Assembly (NCBI GenBank): GCA_963978895.1
Contig: OZ022246.1
Location: 6,548,432 to 6,612,431 of the forward strand
Length of the DNA: 64,000 nucleotides
Direction: 5' to 3'
Source of the DNA: Erpobdella octoculata
Lineage: Eukaryota > Annelida > Clitellata > Hirudinida > Erpobdellidae
The notes beneath the pieces are model-generated. The model saw only the letters and a list, made by a program, of their open reading frames with translations, was not told the DNA's origin and did no database searches. Positions 38,960 to 52,316 of this stretch are shown in pieces. The translations under genes were made by a program, and so were the position numbers. The first letter of the stretch is position 1. Every line of letters starts with the position of its first letter.

Positions 38960-39479
38960 GAAAGTTAATTTAAAAAATTGAAATATGCTTTTAAGACTGT
39001 TATAAAATTTCATATTGTTAAAATATTACACCGGTGTACAGTAAACAAAAGATGTTTGTAGTCAATAGGGATGTCACGGGTAGGATTTTTTGGCTTTTTC
39101 GGGTTCGGGTTTTCATTTTTCTGAAAACCGGGTTCAGGTTCGGGTTGTTAATTTTTCAAACATCGGGTTCGAATTTTAGATTTTCAAAATTTAGGGTTCA
39201 GGCTCGGATTTCAAAATTAAAAACTTTCGGGTTTAGGTCGAGTTTGGGTAGTAACATCCGTAGAATTATGAAAATTCGCCTGAAAGTGATCTTAGGCGCC
39301 ATTATATATTTTATGATTGTCTCAACGGATTTAGTGAAATATTAGACGAAACTATAATTAAAGGATGCATTTTTCAATAATTAGATCCAGACATTAAAAC
39401 GTATAAAAATGTTTTAAAATATTGTTTTAAAGTTAAAAGTCATGTCACTTAGGGCACCGCTACATGAAATATATAGATC

Positions 39480-39625
39480 TCAGCATGAAGAATGAGAGGC
39501 TGAGTGGACCTGAGCAAATATGAGTTAGTTAGTTGCTTGCTCAAGCAAACTACGTGCCCAACCCTGGAATCGAACCCGTGCACTACGAATATCTCAGCCG
39601 GAGTATAAACCATTAGTTGTTGTTT
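39480..39625 (-). mobile_element. tRNA-derived SINE
   Basis: On the minus strand an A-box-like TGGTTTATACTCCGG (about 39597-39615) is followed by a perfect B box GGTTCGATTCC (39566-39576). Then comes CTTGAGCAAGCAACTAAC and GTCCACTCAGCCTCTCAT. The last two words recall the conserved central domain of the widespread metazoan V/Nin-DC SINE groups, from memory. Length and 3' end are not defined. Confidence 0.5.
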
Positions 39626-39998
39626 GTGTTATAACTATTTTTAAGGATTGGTATTATATGTATTAATTATTTGTGCAAAATAAATTTTCTGTAAAAGAAG
39701 ATCCGCTCCAGTGGGAGACAAAATTAGCTAACTTTTCCAAACTTGGTGATCATAACTCAACGCTATTTTTCTGTCATTAACCAGCGTTCTATCTAAGCAA
39801 CTCTTCAGAGACGCTACTCATATAATGAACCATACCGCAGAAGGAATGTTGTTCGTGAAAGAAAATGCCTAAAAAATGATTTTTAATACTGGATTTCAAT
39901 AAATGCATCAAGTTTTGAAAACTCCGGGATTGTATTTAAATTTTTTAAAACACCAGGTTCGGGTTTTTAAATTTTCAAAATTTCGGGTTTCTATTTTT

Positions 39999-40275
39999 AA
40001 ACAAGTAAAGGAAAAACGAGTTTTTCAACACAAACTTTCACTTCAAATACATTTGATTTAGAAATACGAAAGATGTTCATATTAAGTTTTTTTGTTTTTG
40101 TTTCAATTGAATCATGTATTGTTATCTAATATAAAGCTATGCTGAAAGTTTCAGCTTCCAAGCTTGTAAAAGGCTGGTTAAATTTTACTTGCAAGATTTG
40201 CATACAGAGAAAGACACACATACACATACAAACACACACACACACACAAACAGAGATTGTAACCTAAATAAAATT
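39999..40275. repeat. Interspersed repeat family E, intact copy
   Basis: Starts AACAAGTAAAGGAAAAACGA, contains AATTGAATCATGTATTG and GCTATGCTGAAAGTTTCAGC, and ends in a CACA run with AACAGAGATTGTAACC. The copy at 46183-47995 has the same blocks split by a large insertion. Confidence 0.7.
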
Positions 40276-40627
40276 TTGTAAAAGTCCGTGTTCGGGTTTC
40301 ACGTTTTCAAAAGTTCGGCTATCCAAAAAATTCCGGATAGTACCAAACTTTGGTTTTGGGTTCTGGTCGGGTACCCGTGACATCCCTAGTAGTTACCATG
40401 ACGATAAAAAAATTTTTCGTCGTTATCATAAGCTTCTTTAATTTATTTTAAAATTAAACTATAAATGTTTTTGAAGTGGGTGAACTTTATAATGATCTTT
40501 CGAACTTCAAAACGTCCACAGACATCCCATGGACAACTGGACAGGTGGAAGTTAATAAAAGCATATATTAAGCATTTGGCCCTCAAAAGTCGAAGAAACA
40601 TGACTTAGATAAGATAGGGGCTTGTAC

Positions 40628-40965
40628 CCCGTTTGTTCAACCACTCTATTACTTCAGCATTCAACGCCTTTGCTACATAGACATTCAATTACTTCACCTA
40701 TTGTCGTTCAACCATATCACCTTATAAGCATACAACCACTTCATCCTATAGTCATTAAACCCCATAAGTGCACACTACGTAGACTTTCAGCTCCTTCCCC
40801 ACAGGGGTCATGCAACCTTTTCACAGCTAAAGCATCGAAATCCTCAACTTCGTGGGCATTCAAACCCTTCTCGACGTGGGAAGTCAATCAGTTCATCACG
40901 TAGGTGTTCAATCAGTTCATCACGTAGGTGTTCAATCAGTTCATCACGTAGTTATTCAACCCCTT
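40628..40965. repeat. Degenerate 22-24-bp tandem array
   Basis: Units of the type CATACAACCACTTCATCCTA drift across the region. The last three (about 40885-40950), GTTCATCACGTAGGTGTTCA, are nearly identical. Confidence 0.6.
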
Positions 40966-41439
40966 TACTTTTATAAATATTTTTTACCCCAATTCTCTTC
41001 CTTATTATCACTCGTAAAATTTATTTTAGAATATTTTTGTAAATTGGGTCGGTTTTGAAGCGAGTTCAGATAGGTAAGGTCAAGCTTTTTTTCAATTTCG
41101 GCGGATCGCACCACTAGAAATGGATCAGCAGTCACCGTTGACTTAGAAGTTGAGTGATAAACACGCTAAGTGCACGCAGAGACAAGGTAATGGATTTATC
41201 TGAAGCGACACTCGGGAAAGCGAACCTCCACGCCTTGCAATCAACATGGAAACTTATACTTCCCCCCTCTCACTGGAAGGCAGGCATCGGAAGTGCCAAG
41301 CAGCGAGCAAGGACGACTGGGAACCCAATAAATCCAGAGCCATCGAAGCTATTAGACCGTGCTTATCGCTCGCTTGCAGCATGCACGCGCGCACGACTAC
41401 GCGCGAGTGTCTTACGATGAGCGCCATGAAAGAGAAGAA
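40966..41439. other. Intergenic, nothing firm
   Basis: Somewhat GC-richer at 41150-41420, with open frames but no recognisable domain or splice logic. Confidence 0.35.
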
Positions 41440-41646
41440 GAAGATGATGATGATGATGATGATCAAAATGAGAAGAACGTTGATGATGGTGATGATAATG
41501 GTGAAGAAAATTATAAAAAAGACAAAAAGGAAGATGGTCGTTAGAACGGCATTGATAATGATGAAGACGAAGATGCAGATGGTGGTTGTGATGATGATGA
41601 TGATGATGATAATGATGATGATGATGATGACGATGATGACGATGAC

Positions 41647-41695
<49 letters not shown>

Positions 41696-41714
41696 GTGGT
41701 AGTGGTAGTGGTGG

Positions 41715-41760
<46 letters not shown>

Positions 41761-41825
41761 GATGAGGATGGTGATGGTGATGATGATGGTGATGATGATG
41801 ATGATGAGGATGGTGATGGTGATGG

Positions 41826-41861
<36 letters not shown>

Positions 41862-41900
41862 CGACGACGACGATGATGACGACGATGAAGATGGTGTGAT
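41440..41900. repeat. (GAT)n microsatellite with GGT/GAC/GAG variants
   Basis: About 460 bp of GAT triplets. Open in several frames as poly-Met, poly-Asp or poly-Ser; not a gene. Confidence 0.95.
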
Positions 41901-42160
41901 GATTAAAAGGACGGCAAAGAATAAAGACAGAAGAGTTACTTTCTCAAGAGTCGAACTGCAAATTTCATTTGCACACATTAGCGCCATCAGTTGATCACCC
42001 GCAAACTTAAAATATACTTCAACTTAACCAGTTACTGTGACACTGAGAATTCGAATACGACTACAATTTCTAATATTTTCATCTTATTCTTCCTCATAGT
42101 ATCTTTCCCATCTTTTTCTTTCTCACTGACTCCACGTGGCATATTCAACGAACTGAGCCC

Positions 42161-42283
42161 AACTCCAGCCAACTCCATCCAACTCCATCCAACTCCATCC
42201 AACTCCATCCAACTCCAGCCAACTCCAGCCATCTCCATCCAACTCCAGCCAACTCCAGCCAACTCCAGCCAACTCCAGCCAGC
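42161..42283. repeat. 10-bp tandem array, unit AACTCCAGCC/AACTCCATCC
   Basis: About twelve 10-bp units differing mainly at one position (G/T), giving short stretches of each variant. Confidence 0.9.
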
Positions 42284-42438
42284 ACACACTAGCGAACACG
42301 CGAACCGCATTTCTGGAAAGCCATTCGCGAGAAAAACGAGAGTCGTAAAAACGCGAAACCATTAAATGCGCGAACGTCCATAAAACTGGACACGTAAAGT
42401 TTTCTTGAGAAAGTTTTGCTGCCATGCCTCTTCTTCCA

Positions 42439-42439
<1 letters not shown>

Positions 42440-42493
<54 letters not shown>
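42440..42493. repeat. (CT)n microsatellite
   Basis: About 54 bp of pure CT. Confidence 0.95.
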
Positions 42494-42496
<3 letters not shown>

Positions 42497-44187
42497 TTAT
42501 TATGTTCTTCCAATTTGGTCTTTTCATCTTAATTTTCTGTTTAATATTTTGATTTCAATGTTTATTTCCATACAGCTTTGTAGGTTTCTTGGATTTCTGG
42601 AGAGATTCAAATTATAATAAATTTTAATTAATCATGGATGCGAATTATTATATAAAATTATTTGTTGAAAAGTTGAAATATTAACAACAATGTCAGCGAG
42701 GGAAAAAATAATATTAATAAGAAATTCGAATGTATGATTGTTGCAGATGTAAGTTATATTTATTTATTTGTATATATACCTGCTCTAATGTTTGTGTATG
42801 CACATAAATTATACACTTTGTGATACTGAAATCTGAAGTCGAGATTGCTCGAACTTCCTTTCTCTTTCATTTATTTATAAAATTTTAAATTTGCCATTTA
42901 AAAAAAACAAATTATAGACTAGTAAGAATGTTATTAAAGTAATTTAAACTAAAGTTAACATATTTTAATACAATAATAAAAATTATTTACATACAAGTCA
43001 TGGCGGCATCATCAAAGATTGCAAAGTTTTTTCAGCATAAAAAAGTTATTTCTGATCTAACAACTTCCAAAACAATTCTTCAATTGACTCACAAAACCAC
43101 ATCAAAGTTTCATAAAGAATATCTCTCTCTTCGTTCTGTTCGCAATCTCAAAAAAACGCTTCCCCAAATCTCGCACCGATGCAGTCACGCCCAGCGTAGA
43201 AGCGAAATGTTTGCCTGTCAAACAGGTCTCCGATGGGTCCACGCGAAAGTTTGTCTTCCTTTATTGAACTGACCACCGCTGAACAACTTTATAACAAAAT
43301 ATCCTTGAAATAAGCTGTCAGCCTGGTTGACAATTTTTATTCGATTTTCTTTTGATTTTCATGAATTCGATAGCTTTTATTCTTCACACTTAAATTCCCG
43401 CTTATATAGTTTGTGTGATTTCAAAAGACAATAATCGATCTATCGGAAAATTAAAAAACTGATTAAAATAAGCAAGAAAATAAATGAGAAATCCTACCTC
43501 ATGTTGAAAAGCAAGTTAGTATTCCAGCGATATGTCGTGTGTCACGTGACAATCAGCAAAGTCATCACCTATGCAAATAAAAAACTACTTAAGATTTTTA
43601 ATCCTTTTCTAGAATACAAATCGAGAAGAGAGCGGTAATTGCTCGCGTAGTTGCCGAAGACTTGTGGCTAATTGACGACTGGTGTGATGGGAGCGGGCAC
43701 AACCTTCTTATATAGCTCTTCATTTCTAATTTGAAAACGCTTGCTTCGGAGGCTGTTCGTTCATTTGGCGAAGAGGCGAATAGATTGTTTTGAACGGGGA
43801 GTGAGCGGAGAAGAAGAAGAAGAAGAAAAAAAGAGTTGAAAGACTCCTAACGCAGCGTGCGCTCATGTGAGCGTGCAAGAAACGCCACCATCGCCTGAAA
43901 CCGTCTCGCGTGCTCAGGTCTTCTTTCGTCTTACTCGGTGTACGTCTGAAGGTGTCACTGTCGCGTGTGTGTGTGTGACGCGTGCATGTGACGTGCTGTG
44001 TACGTGTGACGCGTTTCTCTCGTTTGTTAGGAAAACCACGGAGGACCGACTTTGAAGATGAACTGAGTGAAATGGAGAACATGTTTTCTGAGACGCATCC
44101 ATCCAGGTAAATTTTATTTCGTAATTTTGACTACATGGTCGATGACGACGATGCCGCCGATAGCGGTATAGGTGATAACACTGATGA
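42494..44187. other. Intergenic, no gene seen
   Basis: Open frames at 43000-43272 and around 43726-44082 have no recognisable domain. 43800-44040 is CpG/GT-richer (GTGTGACGCG words) and might be regulatory. Confidence 0.35.
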
Positions 44188-44251
44188 CATGAGATGATGA
44201 TAATTATGATGATGGTGGTGGTGGTGATGATGGTGGTGATGATGATGGTGG

Positions 44252-44299
<48 letters not shown>

Positions 44300-44300
44300 C

Positions 44301-44356
<56 letters not shown>

Positions 44357-44470
44357 CGATGACAATGACAATGACGATGACGACGATGATGATGATGATG
44401 GTGATGATGATGATGATGACGATGATGACGATGATGATGATGATAACAACCATGATGATGATGATGATAA
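44188..44470. repeat. (GAT)n microsatellite
   Basis: About 280 bp of GAT triplets with GGT, GAC and AAT variants. Confidence 0.95.
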
Positions 44471-46182
44471 TCTTTCATGGGAGAGAAAACGTCGAAGAGA
44501 ATTAATTTAATGACACGAGAGAGATCGTCACTTCAGCACGGAGAGGAGGAGCAGTAGAGAGGAGAGGAGAGGAGTGGTGCGATGTGCAAGTTTCATCACG
44601 CGATATCATCGCAGTGTGTGTCCACGCTGGGGTCTCATACATTTGCGCCTGCCTGTTGTGGCGGGAACAATGAAAATGCATAAACCGTTCGTGAAAATAT
44701 GCGGCGGAGGCGGTTCGTTCGTGGAAAACGTTCCGTGTCGCTGCAAGGAGGAATGGAGTAACACTCGATCGCTTGCGAACAAAAAAGAGCAGAAAAAACG
44801 CAGAGAACGAACGGTTCTAATTCACATCCTTCTAATCATTATCATCGATATTACTCTTATTGCTTTTCAGTACACTGGGAATGAACGCAGAATTTGAAAA
44901 GTTACCAGCAGAGAGCAATTGAAGAGACCTGTAAATTAATTAACATGGCAAGCACGCACGTCTCGCCAGCCTGTTGACGCCATTGTGTTCGCTATGCACC
45001 TTCTTACTCTAAACGTAAACATCCGTCTCTGTACTGTTCCTTCTATGTCTACTTGCATCTGCCTGTCTTTCTCCATCATTCTGTCTGTCAAATAAAACTT
45101 TTGAAATAATTTTGAAATAATTATTCTTTCGATTGCTTCAATTCTTTATGTTAAATGTTAACATAAGACTTTATTTTTAAGCTCTCCCACTCAAACACCT
45201 CAAAGCACACTTCTTCAATGCTTCCCACTAAAATTTGCCCTAAAGGTCGTCATTGGGGTGCGCTTGACACTTTTCTTGCATCTCTGTATCAGAGAGTGCT
45301 CGATAGTGCATGTCTTCATCAGAAATTACTTCAGCAGTGGCAGACTACGAAACAACTTTACGGTGCAATTAAGTGATGATGCCAGATCGGTTTATAAAAA
45401 TTCAATTTAATTTAAATTAAAAGTTAGAGATCGATTACTTAAACCGGTGGCATTTGAAAATTAGAACGGGCTTTTGAAATCCCCAATAGTTCAGGGATAT
45501 AAACTGTTGTGTGTCCCTTTAGAAGAAAATTCGTCCTTGAATGTATGGTGAGCCCGTGTTTCAGTACACTCACGATCGTATGTGACCATACTCATCTGCT
45601 CTCGCCTGTCCTTGCTCGGCACTTGCGTACAAAGGCATGCCAGTCAGGAAATTTGGATTTGTGCACGTGTGATGACATTCTCATGTGTGTGTGTGCGTGT
45701 GTTTATATTTGTATGTGTTTGACATGCATGGGAAGTGGAAAATCGTTGCGGAAGAACTTTTTCTCCTGCGTCGCATGAATAAAGTGCTCTTTCACGTTTG
45801 TTGTTGATTGCATTTTTGAGAAAATTAAAGAAAAAAACGCTCCTAAAATTGATTTGTCGCATATTTCTCTACTCCTATTTTTTCTTCCACCCATTTCCTC
45901 TTTTTTCCTACCACATTCAACTACGATGGATATATATGGCTTAAGATGAGCTTCTCATTCTTCAAATGAAAAAAAAATTGGTCAGTCTCGTTAGCTTGCC
46001 CGAATTTTCTTTTTTAATAATTGTTCACTTGGGAGTCGTGCACGTTTGTGTGTTTGTTATTCCAATAAAAAATAATACGTGTGCACAAAATCTGACCAAC
46101 GTTTATTTTGTTACCCCCGTGAAAACTAAGCTGGTTTACTTATTAGTACTTATTACCATCCCCCTCATTTATTTTCAACGTA
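44471..46182. other. Intergenic, no gene seen
   Basis: 44530-44760 is GC-richer with GAGGA repeats and GGCGG words. No domain, splice pattern or mobile-element end identified over the whole stretch. Confidence 0.35.
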
Positions 46183-46318
46183 AACAAGTAAAGGAAAAAA
46201 CGAGTTTTTCAACACAAACTTTTATCTCAATAGACTCTATTTGGAAATATGAAAGATATTCAAATAAAGAAAAAAAAATTGCTAACTCATATGTATATGT
46301 GCATATATATATATATAT

Positions 46319-47815
<1,497 letters not shown>

Positions 47816-47995
47816 CTATCTTTTTTTTCTTCTTTTTTTAATTGAATCATGTATTGTCATCCAATATAAAGCTATGCTGAAAGTTTCAGCTTCCTAGCTA
47901 GTCAAAAAGCTGGTTAAATTTTACAGAGAAAGCCACACACACACGCACACACACACACACACACACACAAACAGAGATTGTAACTTAAATAATAG

Positions 47996-48761
47996 TTTGT
48001 AAAAAAACAAGTTTGAAGCTTTTTCATTTTACATATTATCATCAAATCAACTAAACAGTGGTTTTTTTTTAATCTTCAGTTTGTTTTTGTTGTTGAATAA
48101 TTTCTTAATCAATTCGTAAACTTTCGAACGCCTTGAAGATGAATTATTCAGTGTATACTAGTGATGGACTGGAACTATTAATTTAATAATAATTAAATTA
48201 TTTAATAATAAATACCAGCGTGCTCACTCGGTAGTTAAATGACGGGCGAATTTAATGACACCCGTTAATGCGATCTGACATTTTTGCCTTACGCAACCAC
48301 GTGTGACAGACGATCACATGACGTAACGCGTCACGTGATCGCGTGGTCACGTGGTCCTGCCCATCAGAACTGCTCAAGCGTACTTGAGCGCACCTTCTCC
48401 AATAAATGCCGTTGATGGCGGCAGTAACGGTGCTGCTGGAATGGGGATTTCCAAGTGATGATATTTGTTGCTCACTATCACCACAATTCAACAACGAATA
48501 AAATATAAATAATGTGTAAGAAATGTTTCAACATGTTCCGCGTGTTGATGCTGCATGTCAGCTCGTGGTGACAGGGATTCTTTCAATGGCGCACTTATTC
48601 AAAACATTCTTCACGGTTACTCTTATTTCAGGAGATGTTCAACTGGCTGGTTTTTAGCTGTCAACTTTTTCATCATCAGTTAAGCACTTAGTAACCAACA
48701 TTTTCCCACACACAAGCAACAACTATTACAGCTACTACTACTGCTACTGTTACTGCTACTT

Positions 48762-48796
<35 letters not shown>

Positions 48797-49430
48797 GTTA
48801 CTACTAGTGACTACTACTACTATTAACTGTAATAACCATCATCAAACCTTTAAACCAATATAAATCTTCAACATCCCTCAAAAATCGTTTTACGAGCCAG
48901 TTTATATAAAAATAAAATGAACGTCCAACACTTTTATATTTCGTCAAACTATTTAGGAGATATAATCGGATAACACAAAAAGTTATTTCTTCCTTTTTAG
49001 TGCATTAGAAGTAAAAGTGTATTTTAAAATGTTTCTATATATTTTTTTAACTCTTTTCAGTCTTTAAGCAATTTGTATAAATCTTACATAAACCTATGTA
49101 AGTTTTCTCATCAGTTCCACTTCTAAGAAATATGGGTAAAACTGCTAAGCTAGATAGCCAACTTTGAACGGCGGCAAGAGCCTGGCTAAATTCCGGCATA
49201 AAATTGACTTTCGATTCTAATGTTTTTTATTAGAAAATAAATACAATATCCAGACAGAAGAAAAAACAGTAAAATCCTAAAAGGAGTTTACAAAACTCTC
49301 CCGAGATCAAGGCCTCTACTCATATAAAATTTAATACATTTACTTACGTCCAAAGATCACACAGGCAGAAATGTGCCCCCCAACGGAATATATTAACACG
49401 TGAAAGTTAATTTTAAAAAATTAAAAGATA
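47996..49430. other. Intergenic, with E-box cluster and CTA tract
   Basis: No gene. The E-box cluster is listed separately. A (CTA)n tract lies at about 48731-48800. Confidence 0.4.
48298..48353. promoter_or_regulatory. Cluster of three CACGTG E-boxes
   Basis: CACGTG occurs at 48298-48303, 48332-48337 and 48348-48353. Between the first two is TGACGTAACGCGTCA, an imperfect palindrome with half-CREs. Such clusters can bind bHLH-zip factors. No adjacent gene is identified, so function is unknown. Confidence 0.35.
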
Positions 49431-49433
49431 ATT

Positions 49434-49610
49434 TTTCACTTTAACGGCCGGATGTGTGAAAGATTAATACATTCTCGGCTATAATTAGCTAATTAGGGTT
49501 AGGGTTAGGGTTTGGGTTAGGATTAGGGTTAGGGTTAGGATTAGGGTTAGGGTTAGGGTTAAATTAGGACTATCTTATTGAAAAAATCGGCCCCATCCGC
49601 TAAAGTGAAA
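49434..49610. repeat. Interstitial TTAGGG array inside an inverted repeat
   Basis: 49493-49558 contains about eleven hexamers, mostly TTAGGG with TTTGGG and TTAGGA variants. It is bracketed by TTTCACTTTAACGGCCGGATG (about 49434) and the inverted TCCGCTAAAGTGAAA (to about 49610). Confidence 0.75.
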
Positions 49611-49619
49611 GATAACCAA

Positions 49620-49950
49620 TTAAAAACATGCTTTTAAGATAGCTGAAAAATTTCATAGCGACATCGCATCATAAAAATATTACCCCGGTGAATAGTAAAC
49701 AAAGGATGTTTGTAGTTACTATGACGATGACAGTTTTTGTCGTTATTATCATATGCTTCTTAAATTTATTTTTTTAATAATTTTTGCTTCTTAACTTTAA
49801 CTTTTTAAATTAAACTATTGATTTTTAAACGTGGGTGAATTTTATAATGATCTTCCAAACTTAAAAACGTCCGCGGACATCCTAGGGACATCCTAGGGAC
49901 ATCCCATGGACATCCGGACAAGTGAAAATTAATAAAAGCATATAAAAGCT
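49620..49950. repeat. Interspersed repeat family A, copy 3 (empty-site copy)
   Basis: Uninterrupted copy of the sequence split at 39066. Near its end CATCCTAGGGA is duplicated, giving GACATCCTAGGGACATCC-type tandem units. It ends AATTAATAAAAGCATATAAA. Confidence 0.7.
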
Positions 49951-50483
49951 TTAAAGTATTTCATTTTTGTTAGTAAAATTAAATATTTTCATCAAAAACT
50001 AAAACGATTGCAAAATTTCACCTCAGACTGAAAACTTGAAGTAAGTGAAGCTATATATATTAGTAAATTCTAAGTAAAAAAATTAAATTTTGCAAATGCC
50101 CCCCTGCCCCCACAATTTACGTCCCTGAAGTGAGCATTCGATTATATTACAAGAATAACGGGTAGCACACGCCCGACAAAGTTAAGTAGAAGTGTGAAAT
50201 AAAATTGTTTTAAAAGACGACACCCACAAACAAGCCGTTGAAAAAGAAACAAAGTGATCAGAATTGGAAATACATTAACAAGTCGTCATGCGGATTTGGG
50301 CGATTGGAAATGGAAAGAAATCTGGGAGGTACTGGAAGTACTGGAGGTACAGCAAATAAGTTACACACACGACATACACACATTGTTAATCCTTTCGACG
50401 AAATTGGGAAAGTTTATTGTTCCTATGCCTCGTTATTTCTGGACGCGTATAGGAACGTGACGAAAGCAGGTCTCCACGCATCT

Positions 50484-50485
<2 letters not shown>
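49951..50485. other. Intergenic, nothing recognised
   Basis: Open frames lead into the following microsatellites and have no coding character. Confidence 0.4.
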
Positions 50486-50521
<36 letters not shown>

Positions 50522-50827
50522 CTCTCTCACTTTGTCTCTCACACACCCACACACATACACATACATACATACATACACATACATACGTATACATACTTAT
50601 ATACATACATACATACATACATACATGCATACATACATACATACATACATACATACATACATACATACACATTCTTTTTTTTCTCTATCTATCTATCTCT
50701 CTTACATACATACATGCATGCATGCATACATACATACATACATACATACATACATACATACATACATACATACATACATACATACATACATACATACATA
50801 CATACATACATACATACATACATACAT
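50486..50827. repeat. (CT)n, then (CATA)n microsatellite
   Basis: CT at about 50490-50527, then CACA/CATA to 50670, a CTTT/CTAT patch, then pure CATA from about 50704 to 50827. Confidence 0.95.
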
Positions 50828-50832
50828 CTATA

Positions 50833-52181
50833 TATATAAAAGAACATGTCCTGACTGACTGACTGACTGACTGACTGACTGACTGACTGACTGACTGACT
50901 GACTGACTGACTGACTGACTGACTGACTGACAGATGACTGACTGATAATCAACGCCGAGCTCAAACGCCTCATCCTAGGAACGTGAAATTTGGAACTTAT
51001 ATTACTTTTATAGCGTAAACATCCGCTAAGAAAGGATTTTTGAAAATGTTGCTCCTGAGGGGAAAAAACTGGAAAACAAACTTTTTTCTAAAAAATTTTT
51101 CTAAATTTTTTTTCTGAAATTTGGTATATAGATTCTTTTTGAAAAATAAAAAGATACGTGTTTCACCATTTTTTGAAAATTCGGTTCCCGGACATCAAAT
51201 GTGGGTTGGAAAATTGGGTTATTTGGTTTTTAAAGTAGCTTCTACTCAAAAACTGTTAATGCTACAGGAGTAAAAATTAGTATTTAGTTTCTACTCCAAC
51301 AATAATGAAATACGTGTTTTAGCATTTTTTGAAAATTTGGTTTCCAGGACTTCAAATGTGGGGTGGAAAATAGGGCTAATTGTCTTTTATAGTAACTGCT
51401 ACACAAAAACAGTAAATACCACAGATGTAAAAATTATTATTTAGTTTCTTTTCTAAAAATAAAGATATACGTGTTTCACCATTTTTTACAAATTTGGTTT
51501 CCCGGACCTCAAATGTGGGTTGGAAAATTGGGTTATTTGGTTTTTAAAGTAGCTTCTACTCAAAAACTGTTAATGCTACAGGAGTAAAAATTAGTATTTA
51601 GTTTCTACTCCAAAAATAATGAAATACGTGTTTTAGCATTTTTTTTTAAATTTGGTTTCCAGGACATCAAATGTGGGGTGGAAAAAAAGGTTATTTGATT
51701 TCAAAATAACTGCTACTCAAAAACTGTAAGTGCTACAAATGTAAAAATTAGTATTTTGAAGTTTTGTGCCGGTTAAAAGTAGCTAAGTTCAGTTTATCAC
51801 CGGCCGGGTCAAGCCGTTATTTTAGAGTCTTCACACGGGCCAGGCCAAACCTTAAATCAAAGTGGAACGGGCCGAGGTTTTTCACCAAGTATATAGATAT
51901 TTTAGTGATTTTAGGGTCTTCAGTTGGGCCGGGCCAAACCTGAAGTCAAGGTGGGACGGGCCGAAGTTTTTCATCAAGTATATAGAACTTCTAAGCCTGT
52001 AAGAATGGGCCGGGCCTAATTCAGACGGGCTGTGCCGGGCCAGGAGTTTGGGTTTTTTAAAACGGGCTGGGCTAAGTTGTCGACGGGCCGAGCCGAGACC
52101 TAAAAAATTGATCTCTACTATGGATTCACGGTTCAAACTCTCTAATTTCATGCGAGCGAAGCCGCTACGGGCACTGCTAGT
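50833..52181 (-). mobile_element. Tandem-monomer element, inverted second copy
   Basis: Reading + strand it opens TATATATAAAAGAACATGTC with a (CTGA)n run of about 85 bp, then CAACGCCGAGCTCAAACGCC. Monomers with CATCAAATGTGGG or CTCAAATGTGGG follow, then a GGGCCGGGCC-rich section. It ends GCTACGGGCACTGCTAGT. It is the reverse of 9532-12203 without the foldback insertion. It sits inside a CATA microsatellite, with (CATA)n on both sides. Confidence 0.75.
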
Positions 52182-52316
52182 ACATACATACATACATACA
52201 TACATACATACATACATACATACATACATACATACATACATACATACATACATACATACATACATACATACATACATACATACATACATACATACATACA
52301 TACATACATACATACA
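52182..52316. repeat. (CATA)n microsatellite, right flank of the insertion
   Basis: About 135 bp of pure tetranucleotide. Confidence 0.97.

Larger units (their letters stand above)
39058..40396. mobile_element. hAT-like element with GGGTTCGGG subrepeats
   Basis: The element is 39066-40388. Its TIR TAGGGATGTCACGGGTA is perfect over 17 bp against TACCCGTGACATCCCTA. Flanking 8-mers are GTAGTCAA (39058-39065) and GTAGTTAC (40389-40396). The undisturbed paralogue near 49721 reads GTTTGTAGTTACTATGACG, confirming GTAGTTAC as the target. The interior has degenerate GGGTTCGGGTT words near both ends, a SINE (about 39480-39625) and a copy of repeat E (39999-40275). No transposase. Confidence 0.8.
38960..40575. 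repeat. Interspersed repeat family A, copy 2, split by a hAT element
   Basis: The left part 38960-39065 and right part 40389-40575 together align with 49620-49950. The break falls exactly at the hAT insertion. Confidence 0.75.

Noticed and set aside
41246..41987. Poly-Met/Asp/Ser frames, and the same at 44131-44505
   Set aside because: GAT triplet arrays read in different frames and strands.
43000..43272. 90-residue frame beginning MAASSKIAKFFQHKKV
   Set aside because: Looks protein-like at first, but no family, no splice partners and no flanking signals were found.
44574..44897. 107-residue frame with a hydrophobic C-terminal segment
   Set aside because: No domain or promoter logic is visible and it follows GA repeats; probably chance.
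49493..49558. Real chromosome end or fusion point
   Set aside because: Only about eleven imperfect hexamers bounded by inverted repeats in the middle of ordinary sequence.
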